Source: an uncultured Sphingomonadaceae bacterium (GTDB lineage: Bacteria > Pseudomonadota > Alphaproteobacteria > Sphingomonadales > Sphingomonadaceae). From it: 64,000 nt of DNA. The notes beneath the pieces are model-generated. The model ran no database searches. It was not told where the DNA came from and saw nothing but the letters and a program-made list of their open reading frames with translations. Made by a program: the position numbers and the translations under genes. Below, one piece after another: positions 19,253 through 28,451 of this stretch. Each line of letters opens with the position of its first letter. The first letter of the stretch is position 1. The stretch spans positions 806,001 to 870,000 of the forward strand of contig CANMVC010000002.1 of NCBI GenBank assembly GCA_947501325.1, written 5' to 3'.

Positions 19253-19268
19253 CCCGTAACAATACCTA
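19253..19268 (+). promoter_or_regulatory. Box CCCGTAACAATACCTA
   Basis: 19-nt identity CCGTAACAATACCTATCGC with 53820-53838. Confidence 0.6.
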
Positions 19269-19336
19269 TCGCGACAACGGTCCTTTTGATCGTAATTTCA
19301 TGTTATCGCAATTGACTTGTAACGTGCTGTATCTGC

Positions 19337-19819
19337 ATGCAGCATGAAATCCGAACCCAAATACAGGAAAGAGATGTGCTGATACGCAATGGTAGTTTGA
19401 TCGTCGCGGTCGATGGATCCCGTATGTCGATTTTTCGCAATATTGGTGAGGCGTTCAAGCCCGCCCTCGAGCTTGTCGAGGAGCAGCAGAACCCATCCCT
19501 CCGATCATCGGAATTGGGCACAGACCGACCGGGCCGAAGCTCCCAGAGCACAAGCCCGCGCAAAGGTGCCTATGAACAGACCGACCTGCATCAGCAGGCC
19601 GAAGACCGCTTCGCCAGAGAGGTTGCCGAACGGATTGATCAGATCGCTAAAGATAGCAAAGTCGGTCTGGTGCTGGTCGCTGCACCGCGAGCGCTGGGCG
19701 TGATTCGGCAGAATCTCCGAACCGAGACGAGCCAGAAATTACTTGCGGAAATCCCCAAGGCCTTCGGGCCGCACGAGGCGGAACCCCTGGCTAAAATGCT
19801 CGAAAAGCACGAGAGCTGA
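19337..19819 (+). CDS. Host attachment protein family (baeRF-like)
   Basis: IVAVDGSRMSIFRNIGE...EDRFAREVAERIDQIAKDSKVGLVLVAAPRALGVIRQ. Confidence 0.72.
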   Translation: MQHEIRTQIQERDVLIRNGSLIVAVDGSRMSIFRNIGEAFKPALELVEEQQNPSLRSSELGTDRPGRSSQSTSPRKGAYEQTDLHQQAEDRFAREVAERIDQIAKDSKVGLVLVAAPRALGVIRQNLRTETSQKLLAEIPKAFGPHEAEPLAKMLEKHES

Positions 19820-19895
19820 CGGAGCAACCCGGACCAGAGCCGTGCGTTAAGCCCCGATTGCTCCGCCGCACCGACGACGATCCGTTTGCCAATCT

Positions 19896-20483
19896 TCAGG
19901 CGTCAGGGTTGCTGGAAGTAAGGTCAAATTCCAGCAGCATGAGCGTCGCATCGCCGGGATAGCTTTTGGCGGTGAATCCCATTTCGCGCTCCAGTTCGAT
20001 CGCCGCATAATTTTCGCGGCTCTCGATGGATTGCAACTTCTTGATGCCGCTACGCCGGGCTTCATCGACGACATATTCGAGGAAGGTCCAGCTCATACCG
20101 CGATTCTTGTAATCCCTGCGGACAACAATTGCGACTTCGGCGACGGACTTATCCTCGTTCGCACCGATCATAGCGCTGGCGATGATGGTCTTGTCATCTA
20201 TATCAAGGGCGAGAAAATCTTCCTTGTGATCGTGATCCACGTTGATCAGATAAGACAGCATCTCTTTGCCCACTTCCGGGATTGGAGAGAGAAAGCGGAA
20301 ACGCAGATCATCCTTAGTCACATGATCGAAAAACGCTGCCAAAGCCTCTTCATCGGAAGGCGCGACGGGCCGGACATGAAATTCAAATCCGCTTCGCGTG
20401 GTCAGCGGGATCGACTTGCTAACGATCAAATCGGAACTTTCTTCATGCTCTGTTGCGGTTGGGTTGGTTGTCGAAACTGACAT
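19896..20483 (-). CDS. GNAT family N-acetyltransferase
   Basis: FHVRPVAPSDEEALAAFFDHVTKDDLRFRF...AEVAIVVRRDYKNRGMSWTFLEYVVDEARRSGI. Confidence 0.88.
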   Translation of the reverse strand: MSVSTTNPTATEHEESSDLIVSKSIPLTTRSGFEFHVRPVAPSDEEALAAFFDHVTKDDLRFRFLSPIPEVGKEMLSYLINVDHDHKEDFLALDIDDKTIIASAMIGANEDKSVAEVAIVVRRDYKNRGMSWTFLEYVVDEARRSGIKKLQSIESRENYAAIELEREMGFTAKSYPGDATLMLLEFDLTSSNPDA

Positions 20484-20558
20484 GACGATTTTCCTTTGAG
20501 TTATCCTACCGAGTTTTGATGATGCGGTAGATATGATCTTCGCAGATCAGATCAGTAA

Positions 20559-20574
20559 TCCGTAATAATCCCTA
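20559..20574. promoter_or_regulatory. Box TCCGTAATAATCCCTA
   Basis: CCTA-subclass, upstream of GNAT gene (-). Confidence 0.55.
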
Positions 20575-20646
20575 TCATTCAGCCTCCGAGGCCTCGCGGG
20601 CGATAGCTATTTTAACAACATGCGAATGTCAGCTAACCCACGCAAC

Positions 20647-20662
20647 TACGCGCAATTGCGTA
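20647..20662. promoter_or_regulatory. Box TACGCGCAATTGCGTA
   Basis: Near-palindrome upstream of alcohol dehydrogenase (+). Confidence 0.55.
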
Positions 20663-20741
20663 GAGACGAATTCGCGCTTCTTTCATAAATTTCCAGTCGT
20701 GATCAGATATTTCAACGGAGTCTTCCCCCATGGAGAACCAC

Positions 20742-21806
20742 ATGAAAGCGGCGATTTTTATTGAGCCGGGCAGGATTATTCTTGGTGAAAAGCCGATTCC
20801 GGACATTGGTCCCCTTGATGCGTTGATCCGGATAACAACAACCACCATTTGCGGAACAGACATCCATATATTGAAGGGTGAATATCCGGTGGAAACCGGC
20901 TTGACCGTTGGCCATGAACCAGTTGGGATCATCGAAAAACTCGGTTCTGCTGTTGAGGGTTTTACCGAAGGTCAGCGCGTTATTGCCGGTGCGATTACAC
21001 CAACCGGTACATCTTACGCCTCGATGTGCGGTTTTCATGCGCAATGCGGCGGTCAGGCCGGCCATGGCTGGAAAGCGATAGGTGGCTGGCGCTTTGGCAA
21101 TACAATTGATGGTGCGCAGGCCGAATATCTCAAAGTGCCCGATGCGATGGCCAATCTTGCACCTGTGCCTGACGGATTGACCGACGAACAGGTGCTGATG
21201 TGTCCTGATATTCTGTCGACGGGTTTTAGCGGGGCGGAATCGGGCAAGATACAAATTGGCGATACCGTGGCTGTCTTTGCCCAGGGACCAATCGGCCTTT
21301 GCGCGACCGCGGGGGCGAAGATGATGGGTGCCACTACTATCATCGGAGTTGAATCAATTCCCGAACGAATGGAAATGTCGCGCAGCATGGGTGCGGATCA
21401 TGTTGTTGATTTCAGTAAGGTCGATCCGGTTGACGAGATTATGCGGATAACGGATGGGCGTGGGGTAGATGTGTCGATTGAGGCACTGGGCAAGACCGAG
21501 ACTTTTGAAGGCGCCTTGCGCGTATTGCGCCCCGGCGGAACCTTGTCTTCGCTCGGTGTCTATTCCGAAGATCTGACGATACCGCTCGATGCGTTTTCAG
21601 CAGGTCTGGGCGATAACAAGATTGTCAGTACACTTTGTCCGGGCGGCAAAGAACGCATGCGCCGGTTGATGGATGTGATCGGGTCGGGACGCGTCGATGC
21701 CAGCCCGCTGGTCACCCACCATTTTTCGCTCGATGATATCGAGACGGCTTATGACCTGTTCGCGAACCAGCGCGACGGTGTTCTGAAAATCGCAATTCAG
21801 CCCTGA
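20742..21806 (+). CDS. Zinc-dependent alcohol dehydrogenase
   Basis: ICGTDIHILKGEYPVETGLTVGHEPVGIIEKLG zinc ADH signature; VAVFAQGPIGLCATAGAKMMGATTIIGVE. Confidence 0.9.
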   Translation: MKAAIFIEPGRIILGEKPIPDIGPLDALIRITTTTICGTDIHILKGEYPVETGLTVGHEPVGIIEKLGSAVEGFTEGQRVIAGAITPTGTSYASMCGFHAQCGGQAGHGWKAIGGWRFGNTIDGAQAEYLKVPDAMANLAPVPDGLTDEQVLMCPDILSTGFSGAESGKIQIGDTVAVFAQGPIGLCATAGAKMMGATTIIGVESIPERMEMSRSMGADHVVDFSKVDPVDEIMRITDGRGVDVSIEALGKTETFEGALRVLRPGGTLSSLGVYSEDLTIPLDAFSAGLGDNKIVSTLCPGGKERMRRLMDVIGSGRVDASPLVTHHFSLDDIETAYDLFANQRDGVLKIAIQP

Positions 21807-21816
21807 TCGCGCCCTG

Positions 21817-23118
21817 ATGTCATTACAGCAACAATATCGCGCCAAATCCATGAGCGCGGCCCGGGCCGTGTCCAACATTCCCTCCGGCGCCCATATCGCC
21901 ATGGGCATGGCTGTCGCGGAACCGCCCGCTTTGCTTAAAGCTATAGCGGCACGAGTTGAGGCGGGCGATCTCAATGATCTCAAATTATGGTATTTTCATT
22001 CTATGGCCCATGCGGGCGAGACACTGTTGAAGCCCGCATTGCTTGACCGCGTCCGTCCCCATTGCATGTTCCTGAGCGGCATAGAACGTACCTTGTTGAG
22101 AGAGGCTGCGGAAGAAGGCCCGCCGCCGGTGGAGTTTGTTCCGGTAGCGTTCAGTGAATCGCCCGGGCTGCTGAAAGATAAGGTTCCGCTCGACACGTTT
22201 ATCACCACCGTATCGCCGATGGACCGGCATGGCTGGTTTACCTTTGGTACCAGCAATGACTATTCATCGACGGCGGCCCGAAGCGCCAAGCGCCTGATCG
22301 TTGAGGTGAATGAGAATATGCCGCGCGTCTTTGGCGAGTCACTGCTCCATATTTCCGAGGTAGATGCCATTGTCGACAATGATGTTCCGCTCGCTGAGCA
22401 AATATGCCCGCCGATTAGTGCAGAAGAGCAGAAGATTGCAGCGATTATTGCCGATATGATTGACGACCGCGCCTGTTTGCAGATGGGTATCGGAACATTG
22501 CCCAGCGCGGTCTGTGCGCTCCTGGAGGATCGCAAGGATCTTGGGATTCACACCGAACTAATGACCCCGGCATTGGCAAGGCTCGCACAATGCGGAGCGG
22601 TTACCAATCAGGCGAAAACTACCTATCATGGACGCAGCGTCTTTACCTTTGCCATGGGAGACCGTGCCTTTTATGATTTTCTCGACGACAATCCGGCAAT
22701 GCACAGCGCACCAGTGGATATTGTCAATGATCCACGCCATGTTTCCAAGAATGACAATGTTGTGTCGGTCAACGCGACATTACAGATCAATTTGGGCGGC
22801 GCCTGCAATTCGGAACATTTATTGGGCCGACAATATAGCGGTGCCGGTGGACAATTGGATTTCGTGCGCGGAGCGACCGCATCGAAGGGCGGAAAATCCA
22901 TAATCGCCTGCCGGTCTACGGCAAAGGGTGGCACGGTATCCCGGATCGTGCCGACGCTTGATGGCCCTGTAACAACGCCGCGAAATGATACGCACATTGT
23001 CGTTACGGAATATGGCTTTGCGGATTTGAAGGGAAAATCGCTGGGCGAACGTGCGGAAGCCCTGATCGCGCTCGCTCATCCGAACTTTCGCGCCGAACTG
23101 ATGGATGCGTTGCATTGA
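21817..23118 (+). CDS. Acetyl-CoA hydrolase/transferase family protein
   Basis: LQMGIGTLPSAVCALLEDRKDLGIHTELMTPA; RIVPTLDGPVTTPRNDTHIVVTEYGFADLKGKS. Confidence 0.9.
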   Translation: MSLQQQYRAKSMSAARAVSNIPSGAHIAMGMAVAEPPALLKAIAARVEAGDLNDLKLWYFHSMAHAGETLLKPALLDRVRPHCMFLSGIERTLLREAAEEGPPPVEFVPVAFSESPGLLKDKVPLDTFITTVSPMDRHGWFTFGTSNDYSSTAARSAKRLIVEVNENMPRVFGESLLHISEVDAIVDNDVPLAEQICPPISAEEQKIAAIIADMIDDRACLQMGIGTLPSAVCALLEDRKDLGIHTELMTPALARLAQCGAVTNQAKTTYHGRSVFTFAMGDRAFYDFLDDNPAMHSAPVDIVNDPRHVSKNDNVVSVNATLQINLGGACNSEHLLGRQYSGAGGQLDFVRGATASKGGKSIIACRSTAKGGTVSRIVPTLDGPVTTPRNDTHIVVTEYGFADLKGKSLGERAEALIALAHPNFRAELMDALH

Positions 23119-23143
23119 GTTTCCCGAGACCAGATCGCGCTAT

Positions 23144-23159
23144 TAGGTAGTTTCTCCTA
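23144..23159 (+). promoter_or_regulatory. Box TAGGTAGTTTCTCCTA
   Basis: GTA-N6-CCTA core upstream of DUF2267 gene. Confidence 0.4.
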
Positions 23160-23286
23160 TGTAGAATCCACGAATGCGGCCTCCGGTTGTTTTGGATTAT
23201 CCCAATATCGCCGTCGTCGTCTCGCAGATGTCGGCGAAGACTTTCGTGCAAGTCCATTTTCAAAACCGGAACCGTGGAGAAACATC

Positions 23287-23715
23287 ATGAGTGCTCTTGG
23301 CTTACCCATATTCGACAAAGCGATTCAGGACGCCAATATCTGGGTCAACGAAATTATGGAGGAGCTCGACTGGGATGACAAACATCGGGCATATATGTTG
23401 CTGCGATCGGCCCTGCATGTGCTGCGCGACCGCTTGCAACCCGATGAATGTGCGCATTTGGCTGCACAGCTTCCGACCCTTATTCGCGGAATCTATTATG
23501 AAGGCTATCGTCCTTCCAAGGCTACCGCGAACATGAGGCACAAGGACCAGTTTGTTTCTGCGGTCGAGGAAGTCTTTGGCCACACCCCCGGCTATGACCC
23601 GTCAGAATTGGTTTCAGCAGCTCTCAACGTCATTGCCGACCACGTTTCGGTCGGAGAAATGAATGACATCAAAGCGAGTTTGCCGAAGGATATCCGAAAA
23701 CTCTGGGACGATTGA
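23287..23715 (+). CDS. DUF2267 domain-containing protein
   Basis: WDDKHRAYMLLRSALHVLRDRLQPDECAHLAAQLPTLIRGIYYEGY. Confidence 0.87.
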   Translation: MSALGLPIFDKAIQDANIWVNEIMEELDWDDKHRAYMLLRSALHVLRDRLQPDECAHLAAQLPTLIRGIYYEGYRPSKATANMRHKDQFVSAVEEVFGHTPGYDPSELVSAALNVIADHVSVGEMNDIKASLPKDIRKLWDD

Positions 23716-23775
23716 TTGGCCGGTTCGACGACCGGGCTTCTATCGATGAACAAACCATCCTCGCAGGAAAGCATT

Positions 23776-24222
23776 ATGAACAAGAAACAACACGAGACGA
23801 TCAATTCCATCCTCACCGATGTCAATGACATGACCATTGCAACCGTTCGTGAAAATGGATTTCCGCAAGCAACAACGGTGAGCTTTGTGAATGATGATCT
23901 CACCATCTATTTCGGAACATCGGCGGACTCGCAAAAAGCCCGGAACATTGCGCGGGACGGAAGAGTATCACTAACGGTTGATCGCCCGTATGAAGACTGG
24001 GACGACATCAAAAGCATTTCAGCAGCCGGCCATGCAACAATTGTGACCGGTAAAACCGAACAGGAAAAGATTGGGCAGTTAATCTGCGCAAAATTCCCGC
24101 AGGTTGAGGACCTTACAATGGATGAGCAGGCCGATGTCGCATTCATTCGAGTCGATCTCGTGATTATTTCGCTTCTCGATTACAGCAAGGGGTTCGGTCA
24201 TACCGAACTTGTCGAGGCATGA
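23776..24222 (+). CDS. Pyridoxamine 5'-phosphate oxidase family protein
   Basis: MTIATVRENGFPQATTVSFVNDDLTIYFGTSADSQKARNIARDGRVSLTVD. Confidence 0.85.
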   Translation: MNKKQHETINSILTDVNDMTIATVRENGFPQATTVSFVNDDLTIYFGTSADSQKARNIARDGRVSLTVDRPYEDWDDIKSISAAGHATIVTGKTEQEKIGQLICAKFPQVEDLTMDEQADVAFIRVDLVIISLLDYSKGFGHTELVEA

Positions 24223-24246
24223 AGAGCTGGATAGTTTCGGCTGCAC

Positions 24247-24645
24247 CTAGAGGATTTTGGCGAAACCCGCCGTACCGGCAGTAGCAGCCTTTTGTTTTCT
24301 GACCGATGGACTGGGCGTTGCAGCTTCCAATAGCTGCTGCTTGTCAGGCTCGTCCTTCAATATCGCTTCCATGGTTTCAACGCACAGGCGCACGGAATCA
24401 TCGGCCAGTTCATACCAGATCTGCTTTCCGTCCCGCCGCGTCTTTACAATTTCTGCGCGCCGGAGCGCCGCCAGCTGCTGGCTCAACGCAGGCTGGCCGA
24501 TGCCCGTTGCATTGTCGATGTCGCTGACCGTATTCTCTCCGCCAGCCAGAAATGAAAGGATCATCAATCTCTGGGGCTGCGCATAGATTTTCAATTTCTC
24601 GCTGGCGCGATCGGCCAGTTCGCGGCTTTCGAAAAGTGCGGTCAT
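24247..24645 (-). CDS. ArsR family regulator (BigR/SqrR context, cysteine-poor)
   Basis: LADRASEKLKIYAQPQRLMILSFLAGGENTVSDIDNATGIGQPALSQQLAALRRAEIVKTRRDGKQIWYEL; one Cys in total. Confidence 0.85.
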   Translation of the reverse strand: MTALFESRELADRASEKLKIYAQPQRLMILSFLAGGENTVSDIDNATGIGQPALSQQLAALRRAEIVKTRRDGKQIWYELADDSVRLCVETMEAILKDEPDKQQLLEAATPSPSVRKQKAATAGTAGFAKIL

Positions 24646-25274
24646 GCCGGTGTAACCTTCCTGCAGAACCAGTCTTCACCATCGTCAATATCCGCAACCG
24701 AGGCTGGCGGCACGGCCAGAAGATCATCGCCAGGCTGCCACCCTTCTGGCGTGAGAGCCTCCCCGTCTGCAACCGTCTGCAAAGCGGTAAGTAGTCGGAT
24801 CATTTCATCAACCGATCGCCCGACATTATAGGGATAGCAGGTTGTTGCCCGGATGATTCCTTCGGGATCAATGAAATAGCTTGTGCGCATGGCAGTAGAG
24901 TCGGTTGCATTTTCGTCGATCATCCCGAATGCCTTGCCGACGGCCATGCTGGGATCTTCAACAATCGGAAAGGATATTTCCGCCCCGTATTGTTCCTGAA
25001 TGACGCGCACCCATGCGAGATGCGAATACAGGCTGTCAACCGATAGGCCAACCAGGGCGCAGTTCATTTTTTCAAAGGCGTCGGCCTTGCGCGCGAGAGC
25101 AACAAATTCGGTTGTACATACGGGTGTGAAATCAGCGGGATGGGAGAAGACAATCAACCAGCGACCACGAAAATCGGACAGCTTGATCGGGCCATGTGTA
25201 GTGCGTGCCTCAAAGTCCGGTATCTTGTCACCAACACGCAGCATTACAGGGGTATTTGGTTGTTCTTCTATCAT
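24642..25274 (-). CDS. Peroxiredoxin (Prx6 / 1-Cys-type)
   Basis: VFSHPADFTPVCTTEFVALARKADAFEKMNCALVGLSVDSLYSHLAW; start at MIEEQPN. Confidence 0.88.
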   Translation of the reverse strand: MIEEQPNTPVMLRVGDKIPDFEARTTHGPIKLSDFRGRWLIVFSHPADFTPVCTTEFVALARKADAFEKMNCALVGLSVDSLYSHLAWVRVIQEQYGAEISFPIVEDPSMAVGKAFGMIDENATDSTAMRTSYFIDPEGIIRATTCYPYNVGRSVDEMIRLLTALQTVADGEALTPEGWQPGDDLLAVPPASVADIDDGEDWFCRKVTPA

Positions 25275-25335
25275 CAACTCTTCCTCTGACACCCGTTTGA
25301 CATCGCGGTCCCATTGACGCAACACGTATAGTGTA

Positions 25336-25352
25336 TTACATGATTTATGTAA
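25336..25352. promoter_or_regulatory. Dyad TTACAT-GATTT-ATGTAA in divergent prx/persulfide dioxygenase promoter
   Basis: Perfect 6-bp arms, 5-nt spacer, AT-rich intergenic region. Confidence 0.5.
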
Positions 25353-25375
25353 ATATGAATATAAGAGGATAACCC

Positions 25376-26293
25376 ATGACCGACTCAGTACTTTCCCATG
25401 CGTCGAATCAAGTATCTTCGGCGCAACAGCACATCCCGATCATCAAGGCGTTTTTTGACGAACCGACCTTTACGGTCACTTATGTCGTCCACGACGAAGC
25501 GACAAAAAAGGCGGCAGTGATAGACAGTGTCTTTGATTTTGATCCCGCTTCAGGGCGAACGTCTTTCGATTCAGCTGACCAGGTGATCGACTATGTGAAA
25601 GAAGAGGGCCTGAAGGTTGAATGGCTTCTGGAAACGCATGCCCATGCCGATCATCTTTCGGCAGCGCCCTATCTACAGGAAAAACTGGGTGGCAAAATTG
25701 CCATTGGCGAGCATATTGTCACCGTTCAGCAGGTCTTCGGCAAGCTCTTCAATGCCGGTACCGAATTTCAGCGCGATGGCTCTGACTTTGATCATCTTTT
25801 TGCCGATGGCGACACGTTCAACATTGGCAATATTGATGTTACCGTAATGCATGTTCCCGGCCACACACCGGCGGATATAGCCTATGTAATCGGCGATGCG
25901 GTATTTGTTGGAGATACCATGTTCATGCCCGACTATGGATCGGCAAGGGCCGATTTTCCAGGTGGTGATGCGCGGCAGCTCTATCGCTCGCTCCGCCGGA
26001 TATTGGAGCTTCCCAGAACCACTCGCCTCTTCATGTGCCACGATTATCTGCCGGAAGGGCGGGATCAATATGTCTGGGAAACCACAGTCGCCGCGCAGCG
26101 AGAGGGTAATATACACGCTCATGACGGTGTGAGCGAGGATGATTTTGTCAAAATGCGCACCGCGCGTGACAAAACACTCGATATGCCGCGTCTGATCCTG
26201 CCATCAGTTCAGGTCAATATGCGTGCGGGCCATTTGCCGCCTGCCGAGGACAATGGTGTCCGCTATCTCAAACTTCCGCTGAACGGCGTCTGA
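25376..26293 (+). CDS. MBL-fold hydrolase, persulfide dioxygenase (ETHE1/Blh)-like
   Basis: LLETHAHADHLSAAPYLQEKLG; VMHVPGHTPADIAYVIGDAVFVGDTMFMPDYGSARADFPGG. Confidence 0.88.
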   Translation: MTDSVLSHASNQVSSAQQHIPIIKAFFDEPTFTVTYVVHDEATKKAAVIDSVFDFDPASGRTSFDSADQVIDYVKEEGLKVEWLLETHAHADHLSAAPYLQEKLGGKIAIGEHIVTVQQVFGKLFNAGTEFQRDGSDFDHLFADGDTFNIGNIDVTVMHVPGHTPADIAYVIGDAVFVGDTMFMPDYGSARADFPGGDARQLYRSLRRILELPRTTRLFMCHDYLPEGRDQYVWETTVAAQREGNIHAHDGVSEDDFVKMRTARDKTLDMPRLILPSVQVNMRAGHLPPAEDNGVRYLKLPLNGV

Positions 26294-26733
26294 TGTTGGC
26301 CGCTTTTCCTCACGCGATGCCGATTGAAGGCGTCATTGGCGGTCTGATGATCGGTATTGCTGCAGCCCTTATGCTACTTGGTCTTGGTCGTATCGCCGGT
26401 GTCAGCGGACTTGCCGCAAGGGCGACGGGTATTGCGGACAGCGGTGCACCGCGCAGCATAGCGGTCGCTTTCGTTGTCGGCCTGCCCCTCGGAGCTCTTT
26501 TGGTCTCCCTTGCAACAGGCGGTGTTGAAACGCGCTTTCCGCCAACGGTGATTCCGATGATCTTGGGGGGATTGCTGGTCGGTTTCGGCACACGGCTCGG
26601 TTCAGGCTGTACCAGTGGTCACGGTGTTTGCGGAATGTCGCGACTCTCTCGGCGCTCGTTGACTGCAACGGCAATTTTTATGGCGAGTGGTTTTATCACG
26701 GTGGCGTTGATGCGCTTTGGTGGTTTGTTATGA
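26293..26733 (+). CDS. YeeE/YedE family sulfur-transport-like membrane protein
   Basis: GGLLVGFGTRLGSGCTSGHGVCGMSRLSRRSLTATAIFM. Confidence 0.88.
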   Translation: MLAAFPHAMPIEGVIGGLMIGIAAALMLLGLGRIAGVSGLAARATGIADSGAPRSIAVAFVVGLPLGALLVSLATGGVETRFPPTVIPMILGGLLVGFGTRLGSGCTSGHGVCGMSRLSRRSLTATAIFMASGFITVALMRFGGLL

Positions 26734-27137
26734 TCCGCCTTGCGATAGCCCTTGTGGCCGGGAGCATTTTCGGCGCCGGCCTGGCCTATTCCGGCATGTC
26801 CGACCCAGCCCGCGTTCAGGGCTTTCTTGATCTGTTTGGTAACTGGGATCCGACGCTTGCCTTCGTGATGGGTGGAGCGATCATTCCGATGGCAATTGCA
26901 TGGCTCATTCAGCGGCGGATCGAAAAGCCATTTGCGGACGCCCATTTTTCATTGCCGGGGACAAAAAATATCGATCGCAAACTGGCGATCGGAGCGGTTC
27001 TTTTTGGGGCTGGCTGGGGCATTAGTGGCCTCTGCCCCGGACCGGGTCTTGCCGATCTGGCTATCAATCCTTTGCCCGCTCTAGCGTTCGTTGTCGCCAT
27101 GCTTGCGGGAATGGTGGTTCACCGCGTTACCAATTGA
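26730..27137 (+). CDS. YeeE/YedE-like (DUF6691) membrane protein
   Basis: GAVLFGAGWGISGLCPGPGLADLAINPLPALAFVVAMLAGM; ATGA overlap with previous gene. Confidence 0.85.
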   Translation: MIRLAIALVAGSIFGAGLAYSGMSDPARVQGFLDLFGNWDPTLAFVMGGAIIPMAIAWLIQRRIEKPFADAHFSLPGTKNIDRKLAIGAVLFGAGWGISGLCPGPGLADLAINPLPALAFVVAMLAGMVVHRVTN

Positions 27138-27166
27138 TCGAAGAAAATCATCGGGAAGGATGTCTA

Positions 27167-28444
27167 ATGGCACGCGACGGGAAAGATACAAAATCGGGCA
27201 CAGTAAAAGAGCAAGACAGGTTCGACATCGTCATAGTCGGTGGGGGCTCAGCCGGCATTGCAACTGCCTCAAGCATTTTCAAACGCAACAAAAAAGCAAG
27301 CCTGGCAATCATAGAACCGTCTGATGTTCACTATTATCAACCCGGTTGGACGATGGTTGGCGGCGGCATATTTTCGGTTGACTTCACCCAGCGTGAAGAA
27401 AAGCGCCTGATCCCAGAACGCGCGAAATGGATCAGAGCCGCAGCAGAAACATTTGATCCCGACAACAACCTGGTTATCACCGCTGATGGCAGGCAGATCG
27501 CATATGATGTACTCATCGTTTGCCCGGGAATCAAATTGAACTGGGAGGCGATCGAAGGTCTGCCCGAAGCCTTGGGGAAAAACGGCGTCACGTCCAATTA
27601 TCGCTATGATCTCGCGCCCTACACAAATCAGCTGGTCAAGGATCTGGCGAAGGGTCGCGCGCTGTTCACGCAGCCGCCCATGCCGATAAAATGTGCCGGT
27701 GCTCCGCAAAAGGCTATGTATCTCTCCTGCAGCAGATGGGAGAAGGCAGGGATTTTGCAAAATATCGATGTGCAATTTCACAATGCAGGAGCGGTGCTGT
27801 TTGGTGTGAAGGAATATGTTCCGGCGTTGATGGAATATGTGGAGCGCTATGATGCGCATCTGAACTTTGAATCGACGCTTGTTGCTATTGATGGCGAGGC
27901 CAAAGTCGCGACGTTCGAACAAAAAGATGGTGAAAAGACGAAGCGTGTCCAGGAAGCATTTGACATGATCCATGTCGTCCCGCCGCAATGTGCTCCGGAT
28001 TTCATCCGATCAAGCCCGCTGGCCGCAGAAAACGGGTTTGTTGATGTTGATCAGGCAACGCTGCAACATATGAAATATCCGAACATTTATTCGCTCGGCG
28101 ATGCCTGTAGTGCGCCCAATGCCAAAACCATGGCGGCTGCGCGCAAGCAAGCACCGGTTGTAGCGGTGAATGCGCTGGCCGCTTTGGCAGGCAAGCCGCC
28201 AGCAGCGGATTATGACGGTTATGGCAGCTGCCCGCTGACGGTGGAAAGTGGTAAGATCATTCTTGCGGAGTTTGGTTATGACGGCAAGCTGCTGCCCAGT
28301 TTCCCGACTTGGCTGATTGATGGTACGCAACCTTCACGACTTGCATGGTTGTTGAAAGATACGATACTGCCTCCAGTCTATTGGTATGGCATGCTCAAGG
28401 GGCGCGAATGGATGGTCAAACCGCATCAAATTGGCGCGAATTGA
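27167..28444 (+). CDS. sqr: Sulfide:quinone oxidoreductase-like FAD protein
   Basis: GGGSAGIATASSIFKRN; PMPIKCAGAPQKAMYLSC; NIYSLGDACSAPNAKTMAAARKQAPVV. Confidence 0.85.
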   Translation: MARDGKDTKSGTVKEQDRFDIVIVGGGSAGIATASSIFKRNKKASLAIIEPSDVHYYQPGWTMVGGGIFSVDFTQREEKRLIPERAKWIRAAAETFDPDNNLVITADGRQIAYDVLIVCPGIKLNWEAIEGLPEALGKNGVTSNYRYDLAPYTNQLVKDLAKGRALFTQPPMPIKCAGAPQKAMYLSCSRWEKAGILQNIDVQFHNAGAVLFGVKEYVPALMEYVERYDAHLNFESTLVAIDGEAKVATFEQKDGEKTKRVQEAFDMIHVVPPQCAPDFIRSSPLAAENGFVDVDQATLQHMKYPNIYSLGDACSAPNAKTMAAARKQAPVVAVNALAALAGKPPAADYDGYGSCPLTVESGKIILAEFGYDGKLLPSFPTWLIDGTQPSRLAWLLKDTILPPVYWYGMLKGREWMVKPHQIGAN

Positions 28445-28451
28445 TGCGCAG

